Shown: positions 12,684-26,200 of the stretch, piece after piece
How the letters are laid out: every line of letters begins with the position of its first letter
Numbering within the stretch: position 1 is the first letter of the stretch
Origin: Litoditis marina
Taxonomy: Eukaryota > Nematoda > Chromadorea > Rhabditida > Rhabditidae
NCBI GenBank assembly: GCA_964036275.1
Contig: OZ038437.1
Location: 612,001-676,000 of the forward strand
Length of the DNA: 64,000 nt
Direction: 5' to 3'
Made by a program: the position numbers and the translations under genes
The notes under the pieces: generated by a model
Told to the model about the DNA's origin: nothing
Databases searched by the model: none
What the model saw: the letters and a program-made list of their open reading frames with translations, nothing else

Positions 12684-15600
12684 TTACAACAGAAACTTTT
12701 CATTGTCAACTGAAACACACAAACACAAAACATTTAACAACATCAAGACGTTTCACACGAGATCACCATTTTGTTTTCATGAAAAATCTGTAAATAAACA
12801 TGCTGACATTAATTTTTTTTCGGATTCTCTCCTTCATTTAATTTTACGACCTTTCTGTTATTAGCTAGAAATCTGGAACTTGAGAGAAATCCGTTTTTTT
12901 ACGGCTCCTTTGAAAACTCTTCAAGTATCCCAGTTCCAAAATTGAAAAAAACTCTTAAGTATAAGGATCTTAAACTTTCAAATACATAAAACAGCAAAAA
13001 ATTTAACCTACCTGTTGTAGGCTGGGTGAGGGGAGCATGGGTAACACGGGGAACTTCGTTCGGTTCTGCTGTGTTTGTAGGTTGACCCCGCAGTATAGCA
13101 GTAACTGCAAAGCTGTGTTTTGCAACCGGAACAAACTATTTCAGAGAACGTGATAATGGAAAACGTGATAAAATGTTCTCTTTTTCGCTCGGTTTCGAGG
13201 CGTTGTTCATCATACATATCTCAGATCTTTGAAAAGTAGCTTCTTGTACTGATTCTGGTCAAGATTTAGGCGACCTTATAGTTTTATAAGTTTGGACTTG
13301 GTATTGAACAACCCACCTTCTTGAACATTCAGAGATTTTCTCAGAAACATTCCTATGGAGTTCGTGTGACTCTGCGGCTTCTTGCAGATATATCTTTTCG
13401 AGCGAAAATCACATCTCCGATTGGCTACAATTCCAATGTCGCCACCAAAGTAAATGTAGGTAGAACATCTCATCAGAGGGTCCGCTACGAACTGAATTCA
13501 TCCGGTTACCGTAATACGAATTTTCGCTGTGATCCCATTTCAGAATGTTCTTTTCACAAAACACATCATCAAATTTACTGTACGCTACATCATAGCATGT
13601 TCCCGAAATCCTATGAATTTCCTACCTTGCATTCATAGTTACGCCATAATCCTCGGTACAAGCCATAACTACCGTGTGTATTTGCATTGGGTTGTTTTCA
13701 AATGCAACCGGGTTGCATCTCAAATGCAACCAAATTTGTGTACAGTGAGATATTTTGGTTAAGTTATGTGGTTTTGGTTGCATTTGAGAGGCAACCCGGT
13801 TGCATTCGAATGCAACCAATACTTTTGTACACATGCAACCCGGTTGATTGTGTAATTGGCCTTTGCAATGCATTATTATGTGGCGGGACTAATTTGAAAA
13901 TTATGAGTGTATCGAGATCCAACAACTCAGACATTGTCACTTCCCCATAATGAAACCCACCTGCATGCAGTCGAGCCCCAGATCCCAGTTCGGCTGTCCG
14001 GGTGCCCACTCGTAGTATTGAGCACCGCTATTATCGATTGGAGTCCAGTTGTTATCGATTTTCTCGATTCCGATCCAAGGCTGGTTGTCCCACGTGGAAT
14101 TCACACCCGTTTTCGACAGTTCTTAATGAGTATAAGCTTATGGTTAGGCTTAAAGAAAAAAAGGGGTATACACATTAGTTGCCTTAGTGTATGCACAACC
14201 CAAAACAAAAGTAGCAATGAACTCTATATTTAAAATTATTCTCAGCTCCATTTTTCGCTATTTATTGTTTCAGTAGAGCTGACCGGGGGTCGTCAACGTT
14301 TGACCGTATGTTGCTATGTTGGAGCCCTACATAAGACGCGTTCAATAATTTGGAAGAATTTTATCGGACTGTTACTGGAATAAAATAAAATTCAACATTT
14401 ATTGAACCAACAATAAGGAAAAAGTTCACATACCGACCAGAAACTTGTTGTCTTCTGGAGTGGTTATTGATGTGAGGTGACTTCCATAAATTTCACATTC
14501 CCTTTCTGCCTCTGCTTGAGTTATCGGAGGGCCTTGGAAATGCTAAAACAATACATATTCTGTTTTCCCATTTTGAAAGCTTCCTACATCCTACATTTTG
14601 AAATGCTTATTTTATATCGATTTGTAAAGTTTTACCGTTTCAACTTTCCGGCTGATTGAGGTTAGGAATCACGCCACTGATGTATGTTAGCCCTACTAAT
14701 ACAGGACCACAATGAACACGGAAAATATAAGTTTCGGTGAAAATTCATCAAGACAAACAACTAGTTTGCCAAACATGTGAACCATTAATTAAGTACGGAG
14801 TCGTACAAGCATGAATCATTATGGCGCGTAACAGGGTCACAATACCCTTTTCATCATCTAAATTTTTATCCTTTCATTTCTCAAATCGGAGTGCAACATC
14901 CAACAATGTGGAAAGTCACGTGTTGAATCACGGATAAATCTATTCTATTCTATTCTATACAGTTGTAAAATAGTTGTAGATCATTGTAGGTGACTTCATT
15001 TTTTATTGTCATTGTAGGTGACTAAAAAATTTCCTACAACGATTAATCGCAAAGTTGAAAGGTACAGTAAAAGGTTTTGCTCACCGCAAAACGAATGCGG
15101 TACATCTGTATTTGTATCGCAGTGTTGTAGTTTGATCCCATCATATTTCAATAGAAATTTAAAATACGTGTCGTGCATGAACATGTCAATCAAACTACAA
15201 CGGAGAGAATGTAGTTTCACATAACTAACCTTGTAGCAATTGTTGTTGAACGGCGTCCAACCATCCTCACAAGGCAGTTGACCTACAAAACGATCATTTT
15301 ATTTGGATGATGTCATTTTGATCTTTGAAATAAACATAGTCGATGTACGTTGATCAATGCAACTGTATTTGTAGTTTTATCCCGCTGTTTTCTCGTCAAA
15401 ACTCGTTAATCATAGTGCTCAGCAAACCTACCGGTCAATGACGGTGCACCGACAGTCGGAGGGGTCCGACTTGTCGCGACAGAAATAGAAAATCACTCAT
15501 TTACTACTTTAAATTGACAATAAATGAAGTAGGATACACAATTTGAAGAAATTGTTGAATATCATCATGTAGAATGTGAAAATATGTAGGTATTACTGAA

Positions 15601-16103
15601 TTTATCCAATTTTGAGAAATTTACCAGTGAAAAGCAAATTTTCATAAAAAAGGTCGAAAACTGAGAAAAATAACCTATTGTCATGTTTATCGCGTTATAG
15701 TTGAAGATTACATTCAAAATAGTAGTAGAAATTATCTCCTTTTTCCGAAATGCACAAACTTTGTTCAGCGTTATCATATAAAACAAAATTTGAATAAAGT
15801 TTGCCGCCGTCGCGACAAGTCGGTCCTGATTCAGGATTTCCGACAGTCGGCGCGGTTTTCGACTGTTTTCGCGTTTTAGTCGGTTCCCGTCATTGACGCC
15901 AAAGTTACGGAGTGTGTATCGAGATCAAACTACAACGCATAAATTGTCACGCCCAGTATTCCTTTGCAGGCTGAAAATCGTTCATGTGAAAATCTACGAC
16001 TGGAATTGTGCAAGATATCGTCCTTTTTCCGCTGTGTCGTTACTACAAACGACTAACCTCTCACAAAGACCACAAATGGTATAAGGAGAATAAAAGTCCT
16101 CAT
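12684..16103 (-). CDS. clec: Secreted single-domain C-type lectin with Thr/Pro-rich tail (lectin A)
   Basis: Exons on the minus strand: 16103-16058, 15282-15230, 14542-14434, 14121-13962, 13468-13317 and 13104-13012, probably ending at 12709-12684; phases are consistent. Residues 1-16 are a signal peptide (MRTFILLIPFVVFVRG). The C-type lectin fold follows: CEDGWTPFNNNCYK, ITQAEAERECEIYGSHLTSI, WIGIEK, WAPGQPN (QPN in place of EPN), then RRCDFRSKRYICKK. Next come about 25 residues rich in Thr, Pro and Asn. TTTTTTTCAG lies 5 nt before the ATG, a likely trans-splice site. Less certain points: the acceptors at 14121 (AAG) and 13468 (GAG), and the last exon; an alternative terminal exon ending TAG lies near 12873. 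It is transcribed away from lectin B, with which it shares a 1.1-kb upstream region. The ligand is unknown. Confidence 0.8.
13680..13850. repeat. Array of TGCAACCCGGTTGCA palindromes
   Basis: At least five copies or half-copies of the self-complementary word (A)TGCAACCSGGTTGCA(T) within 170 bp, in an intron of lectin A. It has the same design as the other short-palindrome arrays in this window but a different word. Confidence 0.65.
15431..15900. mobile_element. 470-bp inverted-repeat element in lectin A intron 1
   Basis: Ends GGTCAATGACGG and CCCGTCATTGACG are inverted, and GACTTGTCGCGAC faces GTCGCGACAAGTC. CCGACAGTCGG words occur in both arms. The AT-rich interior has no coding potential. 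No clear target duplication. Confidence 0.6.
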
Positions 16104-16590
16104 CCAGACTGAAAAAAAACATGCTGTACATTCGCTCATTGGTGAAGTTGTTCATGTCTTTTAACGTTCACGTGACCATCTATTTCGAGCAATATTTTCT
16201 AAACATTAGAACAGAAAGCACAGAATGGATAAATTGTTGAAATTGTCAAATTCGAACGATGTAATTCTTCCCATCCTATTGTGTTTGTGGATATGTGGAG
16301 TCTTTGTTGTTTATAATCAATCTGTCCACTGAATTGTCAATTGTTGTGGTCTTCTCATTAAAAACATTCACATTGTATTGAAATCATCAGAAATCTATTT
16401 AGTGTGCAAATTTAATGTCAAAATCAGAGGAAAAGAGTGCTAAATAACGGTTTTCCCAAGAAAGAAAGTATTTGCTTAGATGTTTGATCCCTAATGGGGA
16501 ACATATACGCTCTCCATCTCTCTGCACAATAATTCCCTTTAATGGTGGTTTTTCTAGGGTTTTTCGGAGCGCTGGGCAGAATTTCATATC

Positions 16591-16648
16591 TTTCCTTTCC
16601 ATCCGCACACCTCCACATGATTGTGGAGGTGTACGGATGGTAAAGAAA
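16591..16648. repeat. Tight hairpin with 4-nt loop
   Basis: Arms of 27 bp, including CCATCCGCACACCTCCACA facing its complement with a single mismatch, around the loop TGAT. It could be a MITE remnant or a transcribed hairpin. Confidence 0.65.
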
Positions 16649-16734
16649 TGATACTAAATTCCAACTGTACGGATGGAACCTAACCAGAATGAAGAGCCAA
16701 TATGAAAGATCTGCCTACTCTCAGAACGATTGGC

Positions 16735-16885
16735 GCCAATTTTCTGCAATTGGCCAGCTACAAAAACGAAAGAGCATGCAGATCATAGACAGGGTTAGAC
16801 AATCTGCTTCTCTCTGACCTGCACACTCTCTCGTTGGGCCAATGGAAAAGTGGCTGGCCAATTGGCGGGGAATTGTCTGAGCTGT
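16735..16885. repeat. MITE-like repeat, copy 1 of 2
   Basis: Imperfect inverted repeat (GCCAATTTTCT...CAGCTAC ends facing GTGGCTGGCCAATTGGCGGG) with the interior phrase CTCTCTGACCTGCACACTCTC. A second copy with the same interior phrase is at 43395-43545. Confidence 0.55.
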
Positions 16886-17232
16886 AACATTTTCGCTTGT
16901 GCAACTGCAACATGTGGGGTGGTCAATTAGAACAATTTCGAAAACCGATCGAAAGTTGAGTATAGGTCAACTCTGGTCTCACGAGCTGCTGTGGTATTAT
17001 TTGCGTCCCTGATCAGTATTTTTCTTATCACTCGGCGAAGTCAGATTTTTCCAACTCACAAATGACGCGACTTGCGACCATTCCTGGTATTTTGATTTGG
17101 TTTCAATTTCAAACCATCAATATCAAAACCATTTCAAAATAATCAATAATAACTGCAACGCGTTCTATGATAATCCGTGCAAAATGCATCGCTAGCGCCG
17201 ATAAGAACTTCTAGATCATTTTCTTCCCAAAT

Positions 17233-20200
17233 ATGAAGTTGCTGGTTATCTTTCTAATCATCTCTGGTGTTTCAGCGAATGAGCCAATTTGTGATCGAAC
17301 AAGTCGTAAGTGAGTAGTTGATTATTATTAAGTCGAAAACCATTCGAACCTCTTGCTCAAGTGAACACAATCATTTGCTGAAACCGAAGACAAACGGTGT
17401 ACCGATTTTTCGTTTTGATTTCACGTTCGTATGGATCGTACATAAATTTCGCTGTTGGATCGCACAAAAGTAGAGAAAAGAACCATTATACACATAACAT
17501 CTATACTATCTCATGGTACATCATGCTCGTGTACATAATAAACATCTATACTACCTCATGTTTTGGTTCAAATGAGAAACCCAACATTAGCACCAATATA
17601 TGTTTGTTCTTCAGAACAAGTTCTATTTCTTAAATTGAACTCTCTCAGATGTTACCAGACCGTGAGTGACCTGGCCGATTTTTCTACGGCCGAATCCAAG
17701 TGCAGCTCACTATCGGGAAACCTCACGTCGGTCGAAAACGCCTTTGAAAATGCTTTTATAAACGGTAGGTAACCGAACAGTGGAAGAACATCGGAAATGG
17801 AGAGAATTATGAATGGCTGACGACCTCCTTAAAACTGCAGCTAACCAAGAAAAAAACAAAAACACAATAGTTGATCTTGCCTGTTTGATACCTGTATGAA
17901 AAATCAACAGTGAATGAGATGTACGCTCTCATAAAAAAGAATGAATGAAATATTTCTTCAATACGCATATTTTCTTTACAATCAACGCCGGCGTTAAACG
18001 CTGGCTTAGGCCGCTTTCATACTTTTTACGTCAGCGTTTAACGCCGGCGTTAATGTGATGAAAACATGTGCATCGATTTTTTTGGCGTTAACGCCGGCGT
18101 GAATCAATACGTATGTTCTCTGCATTCTTAACGCCGGCGTGGAACGCTGACGTGAAAAGTACGAATGCGGCCTTTCCTGTTTTTAGGTCTCGCCCATGCG
18201 TACTTTGGCCAGTCGCAGAGTAGTTTCTGGATCGGAGCCAATGATTTTAGCAACGCGTGGAACTGGGTGGATGGATCTGATTGGACATACACTAACTGGG
18301 CTAGTGGTAAGTGTGGATGAACTATCCCTTCAAACTTTTTATTCATGACTTAACATTTCTGAAAAAAAGACGTTTTAACAACTTTTCGTGTTCAATCGCG
18401 AATAAATATTCTATTCTATTCTATTCTATTCTATTCAACAACTAGGAAAAGGGGCATAGCTACGAGCAAAAAAGGAAAATGACACGTGATTGTTCTCACG
18501 CGTAATCAACATGAGGACAGTATGATGGTCTGTGCTTTAGTCTCACAGCGTTCCGAACTGTGACCTTTGTATCTTTGTACTGGTAAAAGCTGAAATATTT
18601 CCCTCCTCTCGCTTTACAAGGGTGCTCAAGTTGTAACAAACAGAGCCGAACAGAAACAAAGGGTACACAAATGGAATGGAGAGAGTCAGAATGGAAGCTG
18701 GTGCAGTTCCATTCTCGAGATATCACCTAAAGTAAGGGACGGAAATATTCATCTGCGATGAGGCTCGTAACAATATTTGTGCTTTTCTCTGTCGTAACCG
18801 GGCCGGATGTGAGAGCTGCAAACTATAGTTTCTCTGGACTCTTGTTGGGATGAAATGAAAGGTGGAACACTGTTAAGAGGGACTTTGGATCGTTTCTAAT
18901 TCAGGCCAAACCTAGGGTGACTTTGAAAACGAAAGTTCGAGCTGACCTAGTTTCAAACAATGACCCCTTTACTGCTGAAAACCTCACTTCCAGTTTTGTT
19001 GCATCTCCATCCAGGGAAAACCTGATTTTCAATAAATTTTGGTGGACAATAAAGTCGTCTCATGTATGATTCAGGTGAGCCATCCCAGACCACATGTGCG
19101 GCGGTTACGATGAATACTGGAAAATGGATGTGAGTGGGATTGGAGAAATCAAAGAAAGCGTGAAACTCGAAGAGTACTGAGACACTCAACCGCATAGTGT
19201 TTGAGAAATGACAAAAAATGGAAATAAAAAATAAGGAAGCATTGAAATTACAATGATTGTGGATAATAACTAGGATCACGCCATGAAAAATCGGAAAAGA
19301 ATACCGATATGCAACGCTATAAATTTCTTGGCTGTTAATATTGAGTAAATCGTGGTTTCGATACATATGGCTAGCCTGCGGAAACTATGTATTCTCCATA
19401 AACTAAACATTGCAGAACGTCTCAACCGAACGAGAAAAGGCCGTTCATTTGTGTTGTACCGCCTCCAAAAGTTGGTGAGTAATTCAACATGAGTTTAGTT
19501 ACGAACGGAAGTTCGTGTAAACAGTGAAATGCAAAATATAAAGATAATATGTGGTAGAAAACCACTTGGAACAGAACAAAAGACTTGGTTTTGGTTACTT
19601 TATATGCAAAATTACATGAAAACCCAAATTTAACCACGAAACCAGATAAAAACCCAAGAGAAACTAAAAAGAAACAACCACGAAGACCTAAAATTGCATC
19701 ATGACAATTGTAACCAGAGCCTTGCACCAAAGGTTTTGTGCGTGACGGCTTACTACGTACATGTTATTAACGCGACGTCAAAATACAATACTTGCCTATA
19801 ACCAACCATTCCTAACATCCCGGGGGGTCCGGTTGCCTGGTCCCCAGGCAGAGAAAAAGGTAAAAAGAATGGAAACAAAACGAAACGAATGCCTTACGGC
19901 CTCAACGAACCAAGGAAATAACGTGATACAAGTTTGCCTTATGGCGCCAAGGGAACACAATACACTATGCTTGAAAGCATCACGGAAATACAATACACGA
20001 AAACTATGCCCGGAAGCACCAAGGAAATCCAATACACGATAGCTATGCCCGAAGGCACCAAGAATAGCATACACGGAGAACTATATGCCCGAAGGCACCA
20101 CGGAAATATCATTACACGAAACCATGATAGCGATATCGATGAAACTGATCTGATGTCGGCGACCTTTCAAACCGGAGGGGACGCCTTTATAATGCCTCCT

Positions 20201-23200
20201 GAACCTCTCGAGACATGATGGTTATTGCGATATTCGTCGACGATCCTCATTGCAAACGATCTTGGTGTTGTCTGCTGTGCTTGCCCGTTGGCCATGAAAC
20301 CTGGTTGCTGTTGAGCAGGAGTGCCAACGACGTATCCTTGATATGGATTTTCCATCACATATTGCTGCTGTGGTTGCTGTTCTTGCCTCCAACCTCCGGC
20401 ATTACTAGTCTGTTGTAGCTTTCTACAATCCTTCTTCACGTGTCCTGGTTTCCCACAGTGAAAACACACCGGTTTTCCAGCCGGATCCACCCATCCTGTT
20501 TTCTGTACTGATCCAGCCTCGTTGCTGCCACCTCCTGACCTCATCGACATCTTTGTCCTCTCGAGTGTCAACGCCATCTCCTTCATTTCGTCGTACACGG
20601 TATCCGTCTCTGCAGTTTCCATCAACTGAGCTAGATGAAAAGAACCATCCCAATCTGCCAATTGTTTGTAAAGCATTTCCGCTCTCATGAAAGAAAGAGA
20701 CTCTGCTGAGCGACCAGGTTCCGCGCGTGATGACAGTTTCTCCAATTCGAGACAGAATTGGGCTACAGTTTGACCTTGACGTATTTCTAGTGTCCTTAGC
20801 CTTTCCACGGCTTTCAGTCTTGCCACCTTCTCAGTACCTTGCAGTCTAACTCTCATTGCCTCCACTAGGCCATCAAACGATCCACCTCGGTCTTGTTCTG
20901 ACAACGTTGCGTAATGTGCCTTTGCATTACCACTCAAAAGATCCTTCAGAAGCGGTTTGAGTTGTGTGTCATTCCAAGAACTTCTCGGATATCGAAGCAA
21001 AAAACTCTCCACAAACTCCTTCCATTTCTCTCCTTTCTCTCCACTGAACGGTTCCAGTTTTGGTACCGCTTGCGATTTCAATAATTGAACCAGTGCCTGT
21101 GTGATCCCATCTGGTTCATGATTCATGCTGTTTGTCTGTCTGTGTACTCTTGCTGTTCGAGCATCCCCACCACTACCTCGTCTCTGAATTATGTCCTGGC
21201 TCAGGAAATCCTCAATTGTACCATGTTCGGAAGGTGTTCGCGGTAGTGCTGTCCTTGGTGATCTTCTCTCACGTGAACCTTGTTGGTGGGGTAACTGTGG
21301 TAGGCTACCCTGTTCCCTAGCTGTATTGAGTTCCGCTCGCGTTTCTATCCAGTACTTCTCTTCCTCATCAATCTCCGTCGACAAGTCTCCATTCTCATGT
21401 AGCAGAATGTCCTCATCCGGTGAAATTCTTTGAGAATCATCGCTTTGGTCCATATTTCTGAAATCCTCGACTTCCTTCTCCAACTTTTCACACTCGCTCA
21501 CAATTTCTTCTTCCTCGCACTCGAAAGCATGGGTCAGAGAATCTAGTACTTCCTGTTTCACCTGCGCTACTTCCACTACTTCTTCTCGTTCACACTCCCA
21601 AATCTCACACAGTTCCCTCACTCTTGTTTTATCAGCCTTTGCTCTTTCCAATACTGTTCTGAGATCTTGCCCTGATTGTATGTTCAAGTATCTCAGTCCT
21701 TCTGCAAGTCCCTTCTCCACCAATCCTTTTCCTAGGTACCTTTTCAGACTACTGCGTAGAAATTGCATGGTTTCAGCCACTTGATCCTGAATAGGCTTCA
21801 TGATTGTATCCCTGACCTCTTCTTGAGTCAATTGTGATATAACGTTTTCCACTGTTGTCATTATTCTGGCAATAGATTGCTCAAACACGGCAAGATCTTT
21901 CGCTTGTAACATCACTCCTGTTGTGCCGTTCCTATGATTTGTACCAGTGTTACGTGTGAACAAACTCGATACTCCAGCACTGATAGGTTCTGATAGTCCA
22001 TCCGTCGGATTCACTTCACCTTGTGAATGTTGTGTCGCTTGGGACCCATTCACTGCCATTGTGTGATATCCTTGTGTATACAATACAATATCTAATGCAA
22101 TACAATGTACAATCTCCGAGCCTCGCCAAATAATCACCACCAAAAAAAATGGGCAGCACTTCTCCTAGGGAAAAGGCTATTGCCACTTTTTCAAGTGGTT
22201 GCTTACTCAGCGGAGGTCGGTGACAATACGTCGTGGGTAGAGCCTCTACCTAGTATTTCACAGTATAAATTGTTGTATAGAGGTAGTGTTCAAGGTACAC
22301 CCCAAGAACACTACGATGACGATGCAGCAGATTTAGCGTCCAAGGTACACCCCAAGGACACTAAACTGGCGATGTAGACGATGCAGCAGATTTAGCGTCC
22401 AAGGTACACCCCAAGGACACTAAACTGGTGATGTTGGCGGCGGACGAACAGGCCACGGCAATGACGATGGAATCAGCTGACGATAGTGCACTCCCAATCG
22501 AAACTTACTTGGTGAACCTGTTATTTTTGCCTATTGAGTGGTTCGGCCCCCAAGTTACGAACGGAAGTTCGTGTAAACAGTGAAATGCAAAATATAAAGA
22601 TAATATGTGGTAGAAAACCACTTGGAACAGAACAAAAGACTTGGTTTTGGTTACTTTATATGCAAAATTACATGAAAACCCAAATTTAACCACGAAACCA
22701 GATAAAAACCCAAGAGAAACTAAAAAGAAACAACCACGAAGACCTAAAATTGCATCATGACAATTGTAACCAGAGCCTTGCACCAAAGGTTTTGTGCGTG
22801 ACGGCTTACTACGTACATGTTATTAACGCGACGTCAAAATACAATACTTGCCTATAACCAACCATTCCTAACAGTTTGTATGAATAGGTTTGAGCATCCG
22901 GTTCCAGCGAAGTTTTTCAGGCAGCACAGGTTTAGAATGTGCTCTAAGAACTAACGGAAAAGACGAACGTGAAGCTAACATGGTACTGTGTCTCATCTCA
23001 ATGTTTTTGTAGCGTATTGTGAAACGGGCTGGCTCATCAACCACGCCACTCTGTCATGTTATAGGGTGAGTCTGGATAGAATTTATGCTTTATTTGAGTT
23101 ATTGGGTTTTGCGACTTTTCATTATTTTCATTATAGAAGAAGGAGTATGTCAATTTTGTGAAAGTGTTGGGATTTAGAAACTTAGAGTTGCGCAAAGCGT

Positions 23201-26200
23201 AAATTGACTACCTGTCAGAAATGAGCACGTCTAATTAGGTATCTTCAGCTTAGAACGACCGTTAAAGTCAAATGCAGAATTTTTTGATTTGCGTGAAAAC
23301 CCTACAAATTGAAAGTTAACTACCTTGGATGGGGAATTATTGACTTCAAGTTTCGCAATCGTAAATCGTCCTTTCACGGATGCAGCGAGCCCGTTTTCAA
23401 ACCGGAGTTTGAAATAAAAATTTTGAAAGGAAAATTATGTTCTCTCTCGAATTGTTGTTTCTTGAACGATTCTGAATGGAAACTACTCCATAAAACAGAT
23501 AACGTGTTCGGAGCGATACCTTGATTACTTCATTAATCAAATTGTCGATCGTGCAGTGTCTACAATGACTATTATACTGTTTTCAGTACAACGGATTTGT
23601 GAATTCCTTGAGCGGGGAGCAAAGGTGCGTCGACGATGAAGCCCATCTTACATCCATTCACTCTCTGGAAGAACAACAAATTATTGTCGGTGAGACAAAA
23701 TTGTCCTGTTGTACTTGGAAATACCCTTGAAAACACATTTGAACATCTCAATGACAATATTCCATTGACAAATTCAGTTTCGTGGTTGAAATGCTGGAAA
23801 TGTGTCATGGCTAGTTGAAATCGGTCTGGTGTTTTCGATATTTGCTGTAAAATATTTGCCAGTAGAAAAACGGTATTCCGAGTAATTGGTTGGATTCGGT
23901 TCTCAATATCCCTCCTAAACTATTGGCGCTCTGTTTTTCCACGAATTCAGTATAATCTCAGAAATTAGGTGTCTTCCGTACATTCCAACAGGAATGCATG
24001 CTCACAAGCAGTTCTCTTCCCCTTTCCTCAAAGAAGTCACTCGAATGTCACTGGATCAATGCCAAGAGAGCATTCGATGGTCCACCATGAGGTATTCTAT
24101 GAAAGAAAGGGACCAAGACCTCACAAGAAGCTGCTGCTACAAAGATCTGTGATATGTATGATGAACACCGTCTCGTAACGAAGCGAAGTGAATGAACACA
24201 TATATGAAAAATATGTACATTAAGTCACAGACTGCTCATCGTTCGAACGATTTGCGCACCATTGCGTTGAACCAACAGTTCACAAATTTAGCAGCCCGAT
24301 GTGGTTTGTACTATGGAATTCAGGGACGAGTCGCCAATTACCAAATATGATTCTTTCGCTTTTTAGCAATGCCCTTTCTGTCACAGAAAATATTTTTGCA
24401 AAAGTGAATTAGCTTGATAACGAGCCGAGAATGTATAATGGCGACAGTCAACAATTTCTTACATTCATTTGTCACTCTTCGGAATCGAACCCTTAACTTT
24501 CGGCTGCGGCGCTCACATCCTCTCGGCCATGCTGTTACGGGATAAAGCGCAGCTAACAGCTTAGTATTACGCAGCCAGAGCATGCAAAATAATGGTTGGA
24601 CTAAGTAATGATTGCAAATAAACTTTAATGATTCTATTGCGAATAAAATCCGAGATTGTTGAAGAAAATCTCACTGTTTTTGGGTTATATCACGATAGCA
24701 ATGAATTGTCTTCAAAATCTTATTTATTTTCCTTTGTTTCGTAACAGATGTACAATACCTTGAATAATATCAAATAGTACCTTTCTACTTAACTGTTAGT
24801 TTATAGTGGATGTATAGCTAAACAGCTGCTCCAATAAGTTCCAAACGCACTACACCGGCAGATCTCAAGTTCTAGACATAATTTGGGTGTGATGGGAAGT
24901 TTATGTAAACATTCCATCTCCCTCAAATTATGACATTTGCTATCAAGCATGGTTAGATCGAAACTCCCTTTTAATCGTGCCCCAACTAACCAGCTATCGA
25001 ATCACGCTACACTTAGAAGTGTTGATACAACAAGCACACAGTAGGTTTGGAACTGTTTATTGGAGAGTGATCGAGGTATTTATACCCATTTCCCAGACAG
25101 CGTGAAGCGTCTTCCAGAAGCGTAGACTGCACTCTTTGTTCTTCTTGACAGGATGGCTTGACTCGCTTCTTCTTCTTGTTCTCTCCTTTCTAGTCGTTCT
25201 CGGAATGAAAGCGGTCTGTGCCATAACACCTCCCCTATTGATGACTCATCAATACTACTAGGATCTCTGGCGCGGCGATGACCAAAATTGTTGATCGGAC
25301 CCGAGAACGGGTTGGCAGAGTTCTCCCTAGTGTTACGTCTCCACTCCCTTGCTTTGTTTGAGGAAGTGGAGTTCACATTGCTAGGTGTACCTCTCTGCAT
25401 ATGATCTTTTGTGAAGTTCGAGTTAGATCTACATCTCCCCTCAATCGTGTGAGCGAAGTTCAATGCTACTCTACATCTTCGTTGAATATGGATCAGGTGT
25501 GCAATCTGTGTGTACTTGTGAAACCTTCTACTGGAATGAAACCTTCTCCGGATCGGATATTCCCTCCCCTGGTTTTCATTCCTCGAATTGCACTTTTCAC
25601 GCTGCATTTCACGTGATTTTGAGTTCGTCAACGGTTTAACAGGTTCGTTTACGTCGTTGGTTGCCTGTTTACGGCGTGCAATTTCCACATCCACGGTTTT
25701 CATTTTCATCGAAATGCTATTAACGGTGGGGTTGTGGTGGTAGGTTTGCACCATATTGGCTGTGCCCAGCGATGTGCCCAGCGATGCAATCTCTTCGCAG
25801 CAATGATTGGTAGTTCATGCTTGGGACCGAATATTTTCACCAATGGTTGATGATCGGTCAGGAGGGTAAATTTCCTTCCATAGAGAAATTGATTGAATTT
25901 CTCAACGCCATATACAATGCCTAATGCCTCTTTCTCAATTTGAGCATAGTTTCGTTCCTCTTTTGTGAGTGAACGTGAGGCATAGGCGATGACTTTCTCT
26001 TTGCCATCGGCGTATTTGTGATAAATGACTGCTCCCAATCCATAATCGGAGGCATCAGTGGCCAATACGACTGGAGTTTGGGGGTCATAATGCGTCAAGA
26101 TATCGGTTTCCATCAACCTTTTCTTGATAGCATGGAACGCAGTTTGCTGTTCCTTCTCCCATTTGAATACTACTCCTTTTTTACGCAAACCATTCATCGG

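Larger units (their letters stand above)
16104..17232. promoter_or_regulatory. Shared upstream region of divergent lectins A and B
   Basis: 1.1 kb between the start codons of lectin A (minus) and lectin B (plus). It contains a 27-bp-arm hairpin (16591-16648) and a MITE-like repeat (16735-16885). Promoter activity is inferred from position only. Confidence 0.4.
19497..22873 (-). mobile_element. Gag-only LTR retrotransposon (3.4 kb)
   Basis: Two 321-bp direct repeats (19497-19817 and 22553-22873) that read as identical, with GTTT on both outer sides (19493-19496 and 22874-22877). Read on the minus strand, the LTR begins TGTTAGGAATGG. A TGGGGGCCGAACC primer-site-like sequence directly follows the 5' LTR. 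The interior encodes one long gag protein, and the 350 bp between its stop and the 3' LTR have no room for protease or reverse transcriptase. It must be mobilised in trans. It lies in intron 5 of lectin B, opposite to the gene. Confidence 0.9.

Noticed and set aside
19422..19730. Hydrophobic 102-codon frame, repeated at 22505-22786
   Set aside because: Lies inside the two LTRs, so the duplication reflects the LTR pair and not a gene family.
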